A DNA stretch of 42,920 nucleotides from Lachnospiraceae bacterium (GTDB taxonomy: Bacteria > Bacillota > Clostridia > Lachnospirales > Lachnospiraceae), in contig JAGCVY010000034.1 in the NCBI GenBank assembly GCA_017962105.1, positions 1 through 42,920 on the forward strand, in the 5' to 3' direction. The notes beneath the pieces were generated by a model, which was not told the origin of the DNA, did no database searches, and saw only the letters and a list, made by a program, of their open reading frames with translations. Each line of letters begins with the position of its first letter. Position 1 is the stretch's first letter. Of this stretch, positions 1 through 8,030 are shown in pieces. The position numbers and the translations under genes are program-made.

Positions 1-500
1 AGAATCTTGCGAAAAATATCGCAGTCCGCGTTCGCAGAACGCGCCGCAATGTGGCTCTTGAGCCGATGAATCCCTACGAGAGACGCATCATCCATGCAGC
101 TCTTCAGGGCGACCGCTACGTAGAGACCCACAGCGAGGGCGAGGAGCCTTACCGTAAGGTTATCGTTACGCTTCGCGCCGATGCTCCTTACGAGGAGCGC
201 CGCTACAGCGGAAACCGTTACGGCGGATACAACAAGGGCGGCTACGGCAACCGCGGCGGCAAGGGCGGTTACGGCAATCGCGGCGGCAAGGGCGGCTACG
301 GCAACCGTGGCGGCAAGGGCGGTTACGGCAACCGCAGCAATAACGGTTTTGAGAGCCGTGCTGCTCAGAGACGTTACCAGAGCGATGCAAATTCGCCGGA
401 TTACAGCAAGGACTACATGAAGGACTACGCTGCGTACAAGGAAGCGAAGGCTGCCGAGAGAGCGCAGGCGGAGCAGAACAACAATAACAGCGAAAATTGA
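1..500 (+). CDS. khpB: KhpB (Jag/EloR) RNA-binding protein, C-terminal part, 5'-truncated by the window edge
   Basis: The frame is already open at base 3 and reads NLAKNIAVRVRRTRRN into the GTG at 51, so that GTG is not the real start; the gene begins upstream of the window. The visible part is an R3H single-stranded nucleic-acid-binding domain with LEPMNPYERRIIHAAL and SEGEEPYRKV, the signature of KhpB/Jag, which binds RNA together with KhpA and affects cell elongation. The gene normally follows rnpA and yidC near oriC and precedes mnmE, as here. After the R3H domain comes an unusual glycine-rich tail made of four GGYGNRGGK-like repeats, then a Lys/Ala/Glu-rich, Asn-ending C-terminus. The family assignment is firm; the role of the tail is unknown. 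Confidence 0.93.
   Translation, partial: NLAKNIAVRVRRTRRNVALEPMNPYERRIIHAALQGDRYVETHSEGEEPYRKVIVTLRADAPYEERRYSGNRYGGYNKGGYGNRGGKGGYGNRGGKGGYGNRGGKGGYGNRSNNGFESRAAQRRYQSDANSPDYSKDYMKDYAAYKEAKAAERAQAEQNNNNSEN
232..340 (+). repeat. 27-bp in-frame tandem repeat encoding GGYGNRGGK
   Basis: About four copies of a 27-nt unit encode consecutive GGYGNRGGK blocks in the khpB tail. Copies differ at synonymous third positions (for example aac/aat and cgc/cgt), so the amino-acid pattern is kept while the DNA drifts. Such Arg-Gly-Gly/Tyr-Gly repeats are typical of disordered RNA-binding tails. Confidence 0.85.
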
Positions 501-560
501 TCCGCGTCCGGCCGGCGCAAGCAGGTGCCGGCGGGGAAGTATCGCAGAATAAGACCTGAC

Positions 561-634
561 AGGGGGAATTGCGGATCGCAATTCCCCCTTGTGCGCGCTA
601 AGCGAGCGCACGTACACCGAGCGAGCTTCGCTCG
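561..634. repeat. Three consecutive perfect hairpins between khpB and mnmE
   Basis: Three inverted repeats follow one another: 561-573 with 577-589 (13 bp, 3-nt loop), 591-596 with 606-611 (6 bp), and 618-624 with 628-634 (7 bp, 3-nt loop). None is followed by a U-run, so they are not ordinary Rho-independent terminators. They sit just upstream of the mnmE ribosome binding site and may be an intercistronic processing or stabilising element, or a dispersed palindromic repeat. Confidence 0.7.
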
Positions 635-665
635 CGAGGTTGCTTGGAGAGGAGGTAACGTGAGT

Positions 666-2102
666 ATGATAATTGAAAATGATACCATTGCGGCGATTGC
701 CACGGCGTTATCCCCCTCGGGTATCGGGATTGTGAGGATCAGCGGGCCGGAGGCCTTCGCGGTTGCGGACAGGATTTTCCGGGCCGGGAAGACGGAGCAG
801 ACGGTGGCGTCCTTCGCGTCCCACACAGTCCATTACGGGCATATTATCGATGCCGACGGCCGCGTCATCGACGAGGTGATGCTTCTTGTGATGCGGGCGC
901 CGCGGACCTATACGAGAGAGGATACAGTGGAGATCGACTGCCACGGCGGCGTGCTGGTCACAAAGCGCGTGCTGGAGGCGGTTTTGGCCGCAGGCGCAAG
1001 GCTTGCGGAGCCCGGCGAATTCACGAGACGGGCGTATTTGAACGGGCGGATCGACCTCAGTCAGGCGGAGGCTGTCGCCGAGATCATCGGCGCGAAAAAT
1101 GTCCTTGCCCTCAAGAATTCCATGCGCCAGCTGCGCGGCGTTGTGAGGGACGCAGTGGCGGATATAAGGGCAGAACTGCTGCATGAGATCGCACAGATCG
1201 AGGCAACGCTGGACGATCCGGAACACCTGAGTTTTGATGGATTTGACGAGAAAATTACCGCACAGACAGCGGATCAGATACGACGGATACGGAATCTGAT
1301 CGACACGGCGGACGACGGTCGGATGATCAAGGAAGGGATCCGCACGGCGATCGTCGGGCGGCCCAACGCCGGCAAGAGTTCGCTTTTGAACGCTCTGCTT
1401 GGCGAGGAGCGGGCCATCGTTACCGAGATTGCGGGAACGACGCGGGACACCCTCACGGAAGAGGTGCGTATGCGCGGTATTACGCTGCTTCTCACGGATA
1501 CCGCAGGCATCCGTTCCACCGAGGATACGGTGGAGAAGATCGGTGTGGAGCGGGCAAAAAGGGAGGCGGAGGAGGCCGATTTGATCCTGTACGTGGCCGA
1601 CAGCTCCGCTCAGTTGGATGAGAACGATACGGCAATTCTTCGGGCCTGCGCAGGCAAGCCGGTGATTTCCCTTTTGAATAAGAGCGACCTGACGACGGTG
1701 ACGGATGCTGCGGCGGTAACGAAGATGCTCGCAGAAGTAACCGGAGAAACCGCTGTGAATGGATTGAAAACGGAGTCCGGAAACGGGAAACCGATCGCAA
1801 TCTCCGCGAAAACGGGAGAAGGCCTTGAAGCGTTGGAGGAGCGCATCACGGAGATGTTTTTCTCCGAGCGGATCAAGGCGGACGACGAGTGCGTGATCTC
1901 CTCTGAGCGCCACAAGCAGGCGCTGATTTCCGCGGCGGAGAGCCTTCGCAGGGTACAGGAAAGTATCGAGGCGGGAATGTCCGAGGACTTCTATACGATC
2001 GATCTGACAGCGGCTTACGAGACCCTTGGCACCATCCTCGGCGAGGAGCCGGACGAGGACGTGATCAACGCGATCTTCGCGGAATTCTGCCTCGGCAAAT
2101 GA
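666..2102 (+). CDS. mnmE: tRNA modification GTPase MnmE (TrmE)
   Basis: A 478-aa GTPase that, with MnmG, installs the (carboxymethyl)aminomethyl group on U34 of tRNAs reading split codon boxes. The N-terminal folate-binding domain starts NDTIAAIATALSPSGIGIVR. The G domain has P-loop GRPNAGKSS near residue 230, TTRDT switch I, DTAG at 278-281 and NKSD at 338-341, followed by SAKTG. The C-terminus ends in FCLGK, carrying the family's catalytic Cys. I chose the ATG at 666, about 9 nt after GGAGGT; the in-frame GTG at 660 is a close alternative. The reading frame stays open back to 525, but that stretch covers the intergenic hairpins. mnmG follows 25 bp downstream. Confidence 0.96.
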   Translation: MIIENDTIAAIATALSPSGIGIVRISGPEAFAVADRIFRAGKTEQTVASFASHTVHYGHIIDADGRVIDEVMLLVMRAPRTYTREDTVEIDCHGGVLVTKRVLEAVLAAGARLAEPGEFTRRAYLNGRIDLSQAEAVAEIIGAKNVLALKNSMRQLRGVVRDAVADIRAELLHEIAQIEATLDDPEHLSFDGFDEKITAQTADQIRRIRNLIDTADDGRMIKEGIRTAIVGRPNAGKSSLLNALLGEERAIVTEIAGTTRDTLTEEVRMRGITLLLTDTAGIRSTEDTVEKIGVERAKREAEEADLILYVADSSAQLDENDTAILRACAGKPVISLLNKSDLTTVTDAAAVTKMLAEVTGETAVNGLKTESGNGKPIAISAKTGEGLEALEERITEMFFSERIKADDECVISSERHKQALISAAESLRRVQESIEAGMSEDFYTIDLTAAYETLGTILGEEPDEDVINAIFAEFCLGK

Positions 2103-2127
2103 CATTTTCCGACGAAAGTGAGACCAA

Positions 2128-4029
2128 ATGACGATACCGGAATTTCAATGTGAATCCTACGATGTGGCGGTGATCGGGGCCGGGCATGCCGGCTGCGAGG
2201 CGGCTTTGGCGTGCGCCCGACTCGGCTGCGAGACCATCGTCTTCATGGTCAGCGCCGACACCATCGCGCTGATGCCATGCAACCCCAACATCGGCGGAAC
2301 GAGCAAGGGACACCTGGTGCGGGAAGTGGACGCGCTGGGCGGCGAGATGGGGAAGAATATTGATAAAACTTATATCCAGAGCCGGATGCTCAACGATTCC
2401 AAGGGTCCTGCCGTACATTCGCTGCGGGCGCAGGCGGACAAGCAGCGCTACACCGCGAGCATGCGCAAGGTGATGGAAAACCAGGAGCACCTTACGCTCA
2501 AACAGGCGGAAGTGACGGAGCTTCTTTGGGAGGATTTGCCGGACGGGACGAAGCAGGTGACCGGCGTGAAGATCGCGTCGGGCGGTATCTTCCCATGCAA
2601 GGCCGTGATCCTGTGCTCCGGCGTATATCTGAATGCACGCTGTATCTACGGCGAGGTGAGCCAGTACACCGGGCCGAACGGCCTTCCGAGGGCGACGCAG
2701 CTCACGGATTCCTTAGTGAAAGCAGGGCTTGAGGTGCTTCGGTTTAAGACCGGAACGCCGGCGCGGATCGACGGACGGACCATCGATTATTCGGTGATGA
2801 CGCCCCAGCCCGGCGACGAGCCTGTGGTGCCGTTTTCCTTTGAAAACCGCCCCGAGGATATCGCGCGGGAACAGGTGCCTTGCTACCTTGCCTATACCAA
2901 CGAGACGACACACGAGATCATACGGGAAAATATCGACCGGTCGCCGTTGTTCTCCGGTGACATCAAGGGAACGGGGCCGCGGTATTGTCCTTCCATTGAG
3001 GACAAGGTGATGCGTTTCCCGGATAAGGACCGGCATCAGATTTTTATCGAGCCGGAGGGCGAGTACACCAACGAGATGTATCTCTCGGGACTTTCCTCGA
3101 GTCTTCCGGAGGAAGTGCAGATACGCATGTACCGCTCCATACGCGGGTTGGAACATGCGAAGATTGTCCGTAACGCATACGCGATCGAATATGACTGCCT
3201 GAAGGCGACGCAGCTGAAGCCGACGCTGGAGTGCAAGACGATCCACGGATTCTTCAGCGCAGGGCAGGCCAACGGAAGTTCCGGTTACGAGGAGGCTGCC
3301 GCACAGGGAATCATCGCGGGCATCAACGCGGCGCAGCTGCTGAAGGGCAAAGAGCCCGTTGTGATCGACCGCTCCCAGGGATACGTCGGCGTGCTGATCG
3401 ACGACCTGGTGACAAAGGAGACAAGAGAGCCGTACCGGATGATGACAAGCCGCGCGGAGTACCGCCTTTTGCTTCGACAGGACAACGCGGATCTCAGGCT
3501 GACAGAAATCGGGCACGAGGTCGGACTGATCTCCGAGGAACGGTACCAAAAGTTCCTGAAAAAGAAGACCGAAATCGAGTCGGAAATGCAGAGGCTGAAA
3601 TCGACGATTTTGGGCGCTACGGAAAATGTCTGTGAATATTTACGCAAAATTAATACATCGATTATACATACCGGAACTTCCCTCGCAGAGCTTCTGCGGA
3701 GACCGGAAATGACCTATGAGATGCTCGCTCCGCTGGATCCCGGGAGAGAACCGCTTGATGTATCTGTTATAGAACAGGTAGAAATCGAGATAAAGTACGA
3801 GGGATACATCGAGCGTCAGCAGATGCAAGTTGAACGGTTCAAAAAACTGGAGCGCAAACGCCTGCCGGAGGATCTGGACTATACCGCAATCCCTTCCCTT
3901 CGCCTGGAGGCACGCCAGAAGCTTCAGCAGCTTCGACCGGAAAATGTCGGACAGGCCTCAAGGATCAGCGGCGTGTCGCCGGCAGATATCTCTGTGTTGC
4001 TGGTGTGGCTCGGGAACGGTGGGAAATAA
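2128..4029 (+). CDS. mnmG: tRNA uridine-5-carboxymethylaminomethyl modification enzyme MnmG (GidA)
   Basis: A 633-aa FAD enzyme, normal length for the family and partner of MnmE in wobble uridine modification. The Rossmann FAD motif [17 protein letters not shown] begins near residue 17; [23 protein letters not shown] and [11 protein letters not shown] are family signatures, and the C-terminal helical domain that contacts MnmE and tRNA is present. It starts at ATG 2128 behind a weak purine-rich stretch. It probably shares a transcript with mnmE and rsmG. A copy of the 9-mer CATTTTCCG lies in the short mnmE-mnmG gap, and two more copies lie inside the gene. Confidence 0.96.
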   Translation: MTIPEFQCESYDVAVIGAGHAGCEAALACARLGCETIVFMVSADTIALMPCNPNIGGTSKGHLVREVDALGGEMGKNIDKTYIQSRMLNDSKGPAVHSLRAQADKQRYTASMRKVMENQEHLTLKQAEVTELLWEDLPDGTKQVTGVKIASGGIFPCKAVILCSGVYLNARCIYGEVSQYTGPNGLPRATQLTDSLVKAGLEVLRFKTGTPARIDGRTIDYSVMTPQPGDEPVVPFSFENRPEDIAREQVPCYLAYTNETTHEIIRENIDRSPLFSGDIKGTGPRYCPSIEDKVMRFPDKDRHQIFIEPEGEYTNEMYLSGLSSSLPEEVQIRMYRSIRGLEHAKIVRNAYAIEYDCLKATQLKPTLECKTIHGFFSAGQANGSSGYEEAAAQGIIAGINAAQLLKGKEPVVIDRSQGYVGVLIDDLVTKETREPYRMMTSRAEYRLLLRQDNADLRLTEIGHEVGLISEERYQKFLKKKTEIESEMQRLKSTILGATENVCEYLRKINTSIIHTGTSLAELLRRPEMTYEMLAPLDPGREPLDVSVIEQVEIEIKYEGYIERQQMQVERFKKLERKRLPEDLDYTAIPSLRLEARQKLQQLRPENVGQASRISGVSPADISVLLVWLGNGGK

Positions 4030-4126
4030 GAGAACAGGATTCCTGGCTGAATCTGCCGTGGTGATGATGAAATGGTCTGAAAACGGACGGATGAAGCTAC
4101 AAGGATTTTGTCAAACACAGCTTTTA

Positions 4127-4152
4127 CAAATTGTTTCACGTGAAACAATTTG
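4127..4152. promoter_or_regulatory. parS centromere site 1
   Basis: Bases 4132-4147 are TGTTTCACGTGAAACA, an exact match to the 16-bp Bacillus-type parS. Dyad symmetry extends to 26 perfect bp (4127-4152). The site lies between mnmG and rsmG and is where ParB loads. Confidence 0.95.
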
Positions 4153-4170
4153 CGGATTGTACGACATGAA

Positions 4171-4188
4171 ATGTTTCACGTGAAACAT
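4171..4188. promoter_or_regulatory. parS centromere site 2
   Basis: Bases 4172-4187 repeat the exact 16-bp parS TGTTTCACGTGAAACA, exactly 40 bp from site 1 and just upstream of the rsmG ribosome binding site, so it forms part of the rsmG leader. Confidence 0.95.
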
Positions 4189-4203
4189 CAGAAAGGAGAG
4201 GCT

Positions 4204-4932
4204 ATGGAACGAGACGAAAGACTTCGAGCCGGGCTCGATGAACTCGGGCTGCCCTATACCGAGGAGCAGTTGGACCAGCTTCATCGTTACTACGACATGC
4301 TCATCGAGACCAACCGTGTGATGAACCTGACTGCAATCACCGAGTATGATGATGTCTGTGTGAAGCATTGGCTGGACAGTCTGTGCCTTGTGAAGATTCT
4401 TTCCGAGGAAGAAAAAGCCTCGTCTCTTCGATTGGTTGACGTTGGAACCGGAGCCGGGTTCCCCGGGATTCCCTTGAAGATATTCTTCCCGCACTGGAGC
4501 ATTACCCTGATGGACGCCCTCGGTAAGCGGGTACGTTTTCTCGAGCGGGTGGCTTCCGAGTTGAATCTGGACAATACGGAGTGTATTCACGGCCGCGCGG
4601 AGGAGCTCGCAAGGAAAGAAGAATATCGGGAGCAGTACGATCTTTGTGTGTCCCGGGCGGTGACACGGATGGCTTCCCTCACCGAGCTTTGTGTTCCTTT
4701 GGTTAAGGTTGGCGGTTCTTTTGTCGCGTATAAGGCTGCAGACTGCGGTGAAGAAGTCGCAGAGGCAGGCAACGCGATCATAAAGCTTGGCGGGAAGATT
4801 GTCTCCAAAGAGACCTTCACGGTACCGCAGAGCAATCTCGGACGGACGTTGATCCGTGTAAAGAAAGCGGCTTTCACGGACCGCAAATATCCCCGCGGAG
4901 GCGGGAAACCGATGAAGGATCCGATCCGTTAA
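4204..4932 (+). CDS. rsmG: 16S rRNA (guanine527-N7)-methyltransferase RsmG (GidB)
   Basis: A 242-aa SAM-dependent methyltransferase for G527 (E. coli numbering) of 16S rRNA. LIETNRVMNLTAI near the N-terminus and the SAM-binding LVDVGTGAGFPGIPLK are family signatures; SRAVTRMASL and the C-terminal PRGGGKPMKDPIR are also typical. ATG 4204 lies 5 nt after AGGAG (4194-4198). An in-frame ATG at 4171 exists, but it would translate parS site 2 and has no ribosome binding site. A strong terminator follows the stop, so rsmG closes the mnmE-mnmG-rsmG unit. Confidence 0.95.
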   Translation: MERDERLRAGLDELGLPYTEEQLDQLHRYYDMLIETNRVMNLTAITEYDDVCVKHWLDSLCLVKILSEEEKASSLRLVDVGTGAGFPGIPLKIFFPHWSITLMDALGKRVRFLERVASELNLDNTECIHGRAEELARKEEYREQYDLCVSRAVTRMASLTELCVPLVKVGGSFVAYKAADCGEEVAEAGNAIIKLGGKIVSKETFTVPQSNLGRTLIRVKKAAFTDRKYPRGGGKPMKDPIR

Positions 4933-4955
4933 ATAGCTTCTTAGTATATGTGCAC

Positions 4956-4990
4956 AAAAAAGACGCCACATCTTGTAGTGGCGTTTTTTC
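4956..4990 (+). terminator. Rho-independent terminator after rsmG
   Basis: Stem ACGCCAC (4963-4969) pairs with GTGGCGT (4978-4984) around an 8-nt loop and is followed by six T. A matching A-run before the stem could make it work in both directions. Confidence 0.88.
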
Positions 4991-4998
4991 ATGTTCTG

Positions 4999-5007
4999 TG
5001 GTATACT
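4999..5007 (+). promoter_or_regulatory. Extended -10 promoter for parAB
   Basis: TGG-TATACT is a good extended -10 element, 61 bp upstream of the parA start and 9 bp after the rsmG terminator. No good -35 is seen at 17 bp; that position overlaps the terminator stem (TGGCGT, 4979-4984). Confidence 0.5.
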
Positions 5008-5067
5008 TGGACTTGCATTTGCGGAGGCGTTTGGTAGATACAGAGCTATGCGTATGGAGGAGAACTC

Positions 5068-5871
5068 ATGGGACGGATTATTTCCATAACCAACCAAAAA
5101 GGCGGCGTCGGCAAGACGGCTACGACCATAAGTCTTGCAGCGTGTCTTGCGGAATACAATATGAACGTGCTGATCGTGGATGTCGACCCGCAGGGCAATT
5201 CCACAACCAGTCTGGGCATTGATAAGGACGAGCAGGAGACATCCTCCTACGAGCTTTTCACCGGCAAGGCTGCGGCAAGGGATTGTGTCGTGGAGACGAA
5301 GTTCGCCGGGATCGATCTGATCCCTTCCACGCTGGATCTGGCGGGAGCTGAGGTTGAAGTGGTCGATTTTGATGACCGGAACTATATTCTGGATCGGGCC
5401 CTATCGACGCTGAAGGCAGATTATGATTTCATCCTGATCGATTGTCCGCCTTCTCTGAATACGCTTACCTGTAACGCGTTGACCGCATCGGATTCCGTGA
5501 TCATTCCGCTGCAGTGTGAATTCCTGGCGTTGGAGGGTTTAAAGCAGCTTCTGGACACGATCGATATCATCAAGGAACGCACGAATCAAAGACTTCAGGT
5601 CGACGGCGTGCTCTTTACGATGTACGATAACCGCACGAATCTTTCCGCTCAGGTGGTGGAGAACGTCTATAAGAACTTAAATCAGAAAATCTACCAGACC
5701 GTTATTCCCAGAGCTGTCCGCATGGCGGAGGCGCCGAGTTACGGCATGCCGATCACATTTTACGACAAACGGTCCACGGTAGCACAGTCGTACCGGGATT
5801 TTGCAGTGGAAGTAATGAAGCAGAACGGAAAGAGGCTGGTCCGCAGAAAGAAGCTTCTCCGGAAGAAGTGA
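5068..5871 (+). CDS. parA: Chromosome-partitioning ATPase ParA (Soj)
   Basis: A 267-aa deviant-Walker ATPase that binds DNA non-specifically as an ATP dimer and is stimulated by ParB to segregate the origin. KGGVGKT at residues 11-17 is the deviant Walker A, with both signature lysines; VDVDPQGNSTTSLG is the A' region and ILIDCPPSL the Walker B region. ATG 5068 follows GGAGGAG with good spacing. parB starts 68 bp after the stop, forming the usual parAB operon, and three parS sites lie within 1.9 kb. Confidence 0.96.
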   Translation: MGRIISITNQKGGVGKTATTISLAACLAEYNMNVLIVDVDPQGNSTTSLGIDKDEQETSSYELFTGKAAARDCVVETKFAGIDLIPSTLDLAGAEVEVVDFDDRNYILDRALSTLKADYDFILIDCPPSLNTLTCNALTASDSVIIPLQCEFLALEGLKQLLDTIDIIKERTNQRLQVDGVLFTMYDNRTNLSAQVVENVYKNLNQKIYQTVIPRAVRMAEAPSYGMPITFYDKRSTVAQSYRDFAVEVMKQNGKRLVRRKKLLRKK

Positions 5872-5939
5872 TACACGGAACACAAAGGGCTTCGGCGGCA
5901 TTGCGGCCGGGGCGGAGATAAAGCAATCAGGGGGCATAT

Positions 5940-6842
5940 ATGGCAAAGCGCGGAGGCCTCGGCAAGGGGCTTGATTCACTGATTTCCAAGAAAATAGATA
6001 AAGAGATCGCACAGAAGGTTGATCCCGGGAGTGAAAATGTTTCACGTGAAACAATGCTTCTCATCTCCGAGGTTGAACCGAACCGGGACCAGCCCAGACG
6101 GCAGTTTGATGACGCCGCCTTGGAGGAACTGGCGGAATCTATCAAGGTTCACGGTATTATCCAGCCGTTGATCGTTCGCAAGCTTGACAAGACGTATGAG
6201 ATCATTGCGGGCGAGCGCCGCTGGCGTGCGGCCTTGAAGGCCGGGCTGAAGAAGGTTCCGGTGTTGATCCGCGACTATACCGAACAGGAATTGTATGAGG
6301 TAGCGTTGATCGAGAACCTTCAGCGCGAGGATCTGAATGCGATTGAAGAGGCGGTAGCTTACCGCAAGCTGATCGAGGAGTATTCGCTGACGCAGGAAGA
6401 GGTTGCCGAGAGGGTTTCCAAGAACCGGTCCACGGTGACGAATGCGCTGCGCCTTCTGAAGCTGGATGATACGGTGCAGCAGATGATCATCGACAAGACG
6501 CTCTCTGCCGGTCATGCCCGTGCATTGCTTTCTCTGGAAGACAAGGCAAAGCAGGTTGCGGCTGCGAAGAAGATCTGCGAGGAGGGAATGAGCGTCCGTG
6601 ATGCGGAAGCGTACGTAAAGGAACTGTTGAATCCCAAGCCGGAGACCGCTCCGAAGCCGAGGAAGAAAGAGTCGGCAGCTGTGGCTCGCGCGTATGCCCA
6701 GTACGAGGAAAAGCTGAAGAGGGCTCTCGGAACGAAGGTGGCGATCACCAATCGCGACGGCAACAAGGGAAAGATTGAAGTATCCTATTACTCGCTGGAA
6801 GACTTTGAGCGCCTGATGGAACTGCTCGGGGTTTCTCTGTAA
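5940..6842 (+). CDS. parB: Chromosome-partitioning protein ParB (Spo0J)
   Basis: A 300-aa CTP-dependent DNA clamp that loads at parS. Residues 1-16 (MAKRGGLGKGLDSLIS) are the ParA-stimulating N-terminus. GERRWRA (91-97) and ENLQRED (125-131) are the conserved CTP-binding motifs; a helix-turn-helix (about 145-170) reads parS, and the C-terminus dimerises. The third parS site lies inside this gene, where it encodes NVSRET (residues 33-38) in the linker after the N-terminal peptide. ATG 5940 follows AGGGGG. Confidence 0.96.
   Translation: MAKRGGLGKGLDSLISKKIDKEIAQKVDPGSENVSRETMLLISEVEPNRDQPRRQFDDAALEELAESIKVHGIIQPLIVRKLDKTYEIIAGERRWRAALKAGLKKVPVLIRDYTEQELYEVALIENLQREDLNAIEEAVAYRKLIEEYSLTQEEVAERVSKNRSTVTNALRLLKLDDTVQQMIIDKTLSAGHARALLSLEDKAKQVAAAKKICEEGMSVRDAEAYVKELLNPKPETAPKPRKKESAAVARAYAQYEEKLKRALGTKVAITNRDGNKGKIEVSYYSLEDFERLMELLGVSL
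6038..6053. promoter_or_regulatory. parS centromere site 3, inside parB
   Basis: An exact 16-bp TGTTTCACGTGAAACA within the parB coding region, about 1.9 kb from sites 1 and 2. ParB bound here may also affect its own transcription. Confidence 0.95.
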
Positions 6843-6956
6843 GGGTGAGATAAGACCGGTTCACCGCATCGGCGCTGGGCGTTGGCGGTGGCGAGGAGCT
6901 CCGGCAAATAAAGAATTTCGAATAGATTACTGGTTGAACAGAAGGGTGGAGGAAGT

Positions 6957-7466
6957 ATGTTCGATAAACTGGGTATTGAGACCGATTACCTGATTGCGGC
7001 CCTGCTGGTAATGATGGTCTTTGTCATCACGCTTTGTATCGTGATGATTGCCAGATATAACCAGCTGGCGTCCAAATACAGAAAGTTCATGAAGGGTGCG
7101 AACGGCAAGAGTCTGGAGGAGAGAATCCTTTCCCGTTTCCGGGAGATTGATTCCAACAAGTCACAGATCACGGACGCCGTGTCCCGGATCAAGATTTTGG
7201 AAGACGCGAGGGACACCTCGTTTAAGAAGATCGCCGTCAAGCGATACGACGCATTTGCCGAGATGGGCGGTAAGCTGAGTTACAGCCTCTGTCTCCTGAA
7301 CGATGACAACGACGGTTTCATCATGACGAGCATGCACAACCGTGACGGCTGCTACACGTATGTAAAGGAAGTCATCAAGGGGAACACTTTTGTGATCCTC
7401 TCCGATGAGGAAAAGGAAGTTCTCGACGACGCAATTTCGATGAAGGAGACGCTGAATACCCGATAA
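6957..7466 (+). CDS. DUF4446 family membrane-anchored protein
   Basis: A 169-aa protein with one N-terminal membrane segment (about residues 12-32) followed by a coiled, charged region and a compact C-terminal domain (KIAVKRYDAFAEMGGKLSYS, LLNDDNDGFIMTSMHNRDG). This pattern matches DUF4446, a family often found directly after parAB in Clostridia and of unknown function. ATG 6957 follows GGTGGAGG. It probably shares the parAB transcript, since the 114-bp gap holds no evident terminator. The genomic link to parB suggests, but does not show, a role in segregation or the cell cycle. Confidence 0.85.
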   Translation: MFDKLGIETDYLIAALLVMMVFVITLCIVMIARYNQLASKYRKFMKGANGKSLEERILSRFREIDSNKSQITDAVSRIKILEDARDTSFKKIAVKRYDAFAEMGGKLSYSLCLLNDDNDGFIMTSMHNRDGCYTYVKEVIKGNTFVILSDEEKEVLDDAISMKETLNTR

Positions 7467-7793
7467 GTCTTATGCAAGCATAATGCATTATGTTACGCAA
7501 ATTATTAGGTTAATGCATAGAACATCTTATCGCCGGATGGCAAAAAAAGCCGCCACGGAACAAGATATAATACAATATTTTGAGGTTCTTGGCATGTAAA
7601 ACCATAGATGTGCAGCACAACCGGCCGGAAACAAGAGGGTTTTGCAAGAATAAAGATGGTTTCAATCAAAACAAAGCCGCAATGTTCGTAATCGATTATT
7701 TACGCGTTTTCGCATTTTTCGAGGAAAAACAGGTGGAAGTTTTGACATGATTGATTTATAATGAGTCCCGGTGCATGTCACCGGAAGGAAAAT
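7467..7793. other. 327-bp intergenic region, no gene seen
   Basis: I see no supported coding region here. It contains a perfect 14-bp palindrome CATAATGCATTATG (7479-7492) just after the DUF4446 stop, a weak GGC/GCC stem around seven A near 7540-7552, and AT-rich sequence leading to tRNA-Arg. TTGACA (7742-7747) and TATAAT (7757-7762) are both present, but only 9 bp apart, so they are not a normal pair; the TATAAT alone may be the tRNA promoter's -10. Confidence 0.6.
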
Positions 7794-7867
7794 GTCCGCG
7801 TAGCTCAGTTGGATAGAGCGACCGCCTCCTAAGCGGTAGGTCGGGTGTTCAAGTCACCTCGCGGACG
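7794..7867 (+). tRNA. tRNA-Arg (anticodon CCT)
   Basis: A full cloverleaf: acceptor GTCCGCG/CGCGGAC, D arm GCTC/GAGC, anticodon stem ACCGC/GCGGT with loop CTCCTAA (anticodon CCT, reading AGG), and T arm GGGTG/CACCT. The discriminator is G and the 3' CCA is not encoded. Confidence 0.96.
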
Positions 7868-7871
7868 GAAC

Positions 7872-7935
7872 AGAGAAGCGGGATCCTGACGACAGACCAA
7901 AATAATCTGCCGGGCAAGATCCCGCTTTTCTTTCT
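7872..7935 (+). terminator. Terminator after tRNA-Arg
   Basis: AAGCGGGATC (7876-7885) pairs with GATCCCGCTT (7918-7927). The stem extends outwards to 14 bp with one G-U pair and is followed by a T-rich tract. The loop is long (32 nt). Confidence 0.8.
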
Positions 7936-7980
7936 GCTTGTAGAACGATGTCGTGAAAGACGATTTTTTGTTCCGATTTC

Positions 7981-8030
7981 GATTGTCAAGCGAAGTCCCG
8001 ATTATCAAGCGAAAACCGGATTACTTGATC
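7981..8030. repeat. 19-bp tandem repeats at the 3' end of the lipoprotein gene
   Basis: GATTGTCAAGCGAA (7981-7994) and GATTATCAAGCGAA (8000-8013) are 19 bp apart. A degenerate third copy starting at 8019 covers the last codons and stop of the minus-strand lipoprotein gene. The function is not evident. Confidence 0.6.

Noticed and set aside
166-390. Cys/Arg-rich 74-aa open frame opposite the khpB tail
   Set aside because: It is only the reverse complement of the 27-bp glycine repeat; the cysteines come from GCA/TGC periodicity.
708-2105. 465-aa open frame on the minus strand
   Set aside because: It is antisense to mnmE, which has all its motifs intact.
4171-4203. Upstream start for RsmG (MFHVKH...)
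   Set aside because: It would translate parS site 2 and has no ribosome binding site, whereas ATG 4204 has AGGAG at proper spacing.
7742-7762. TTGACA and TATAAT upstream of tRNA-Arg as a promoter pair
   Set aside because: The spacer is only 9 bp, too short for sigma-70 recognition; the TATAAT may still serve with a poor -35 near 7734.
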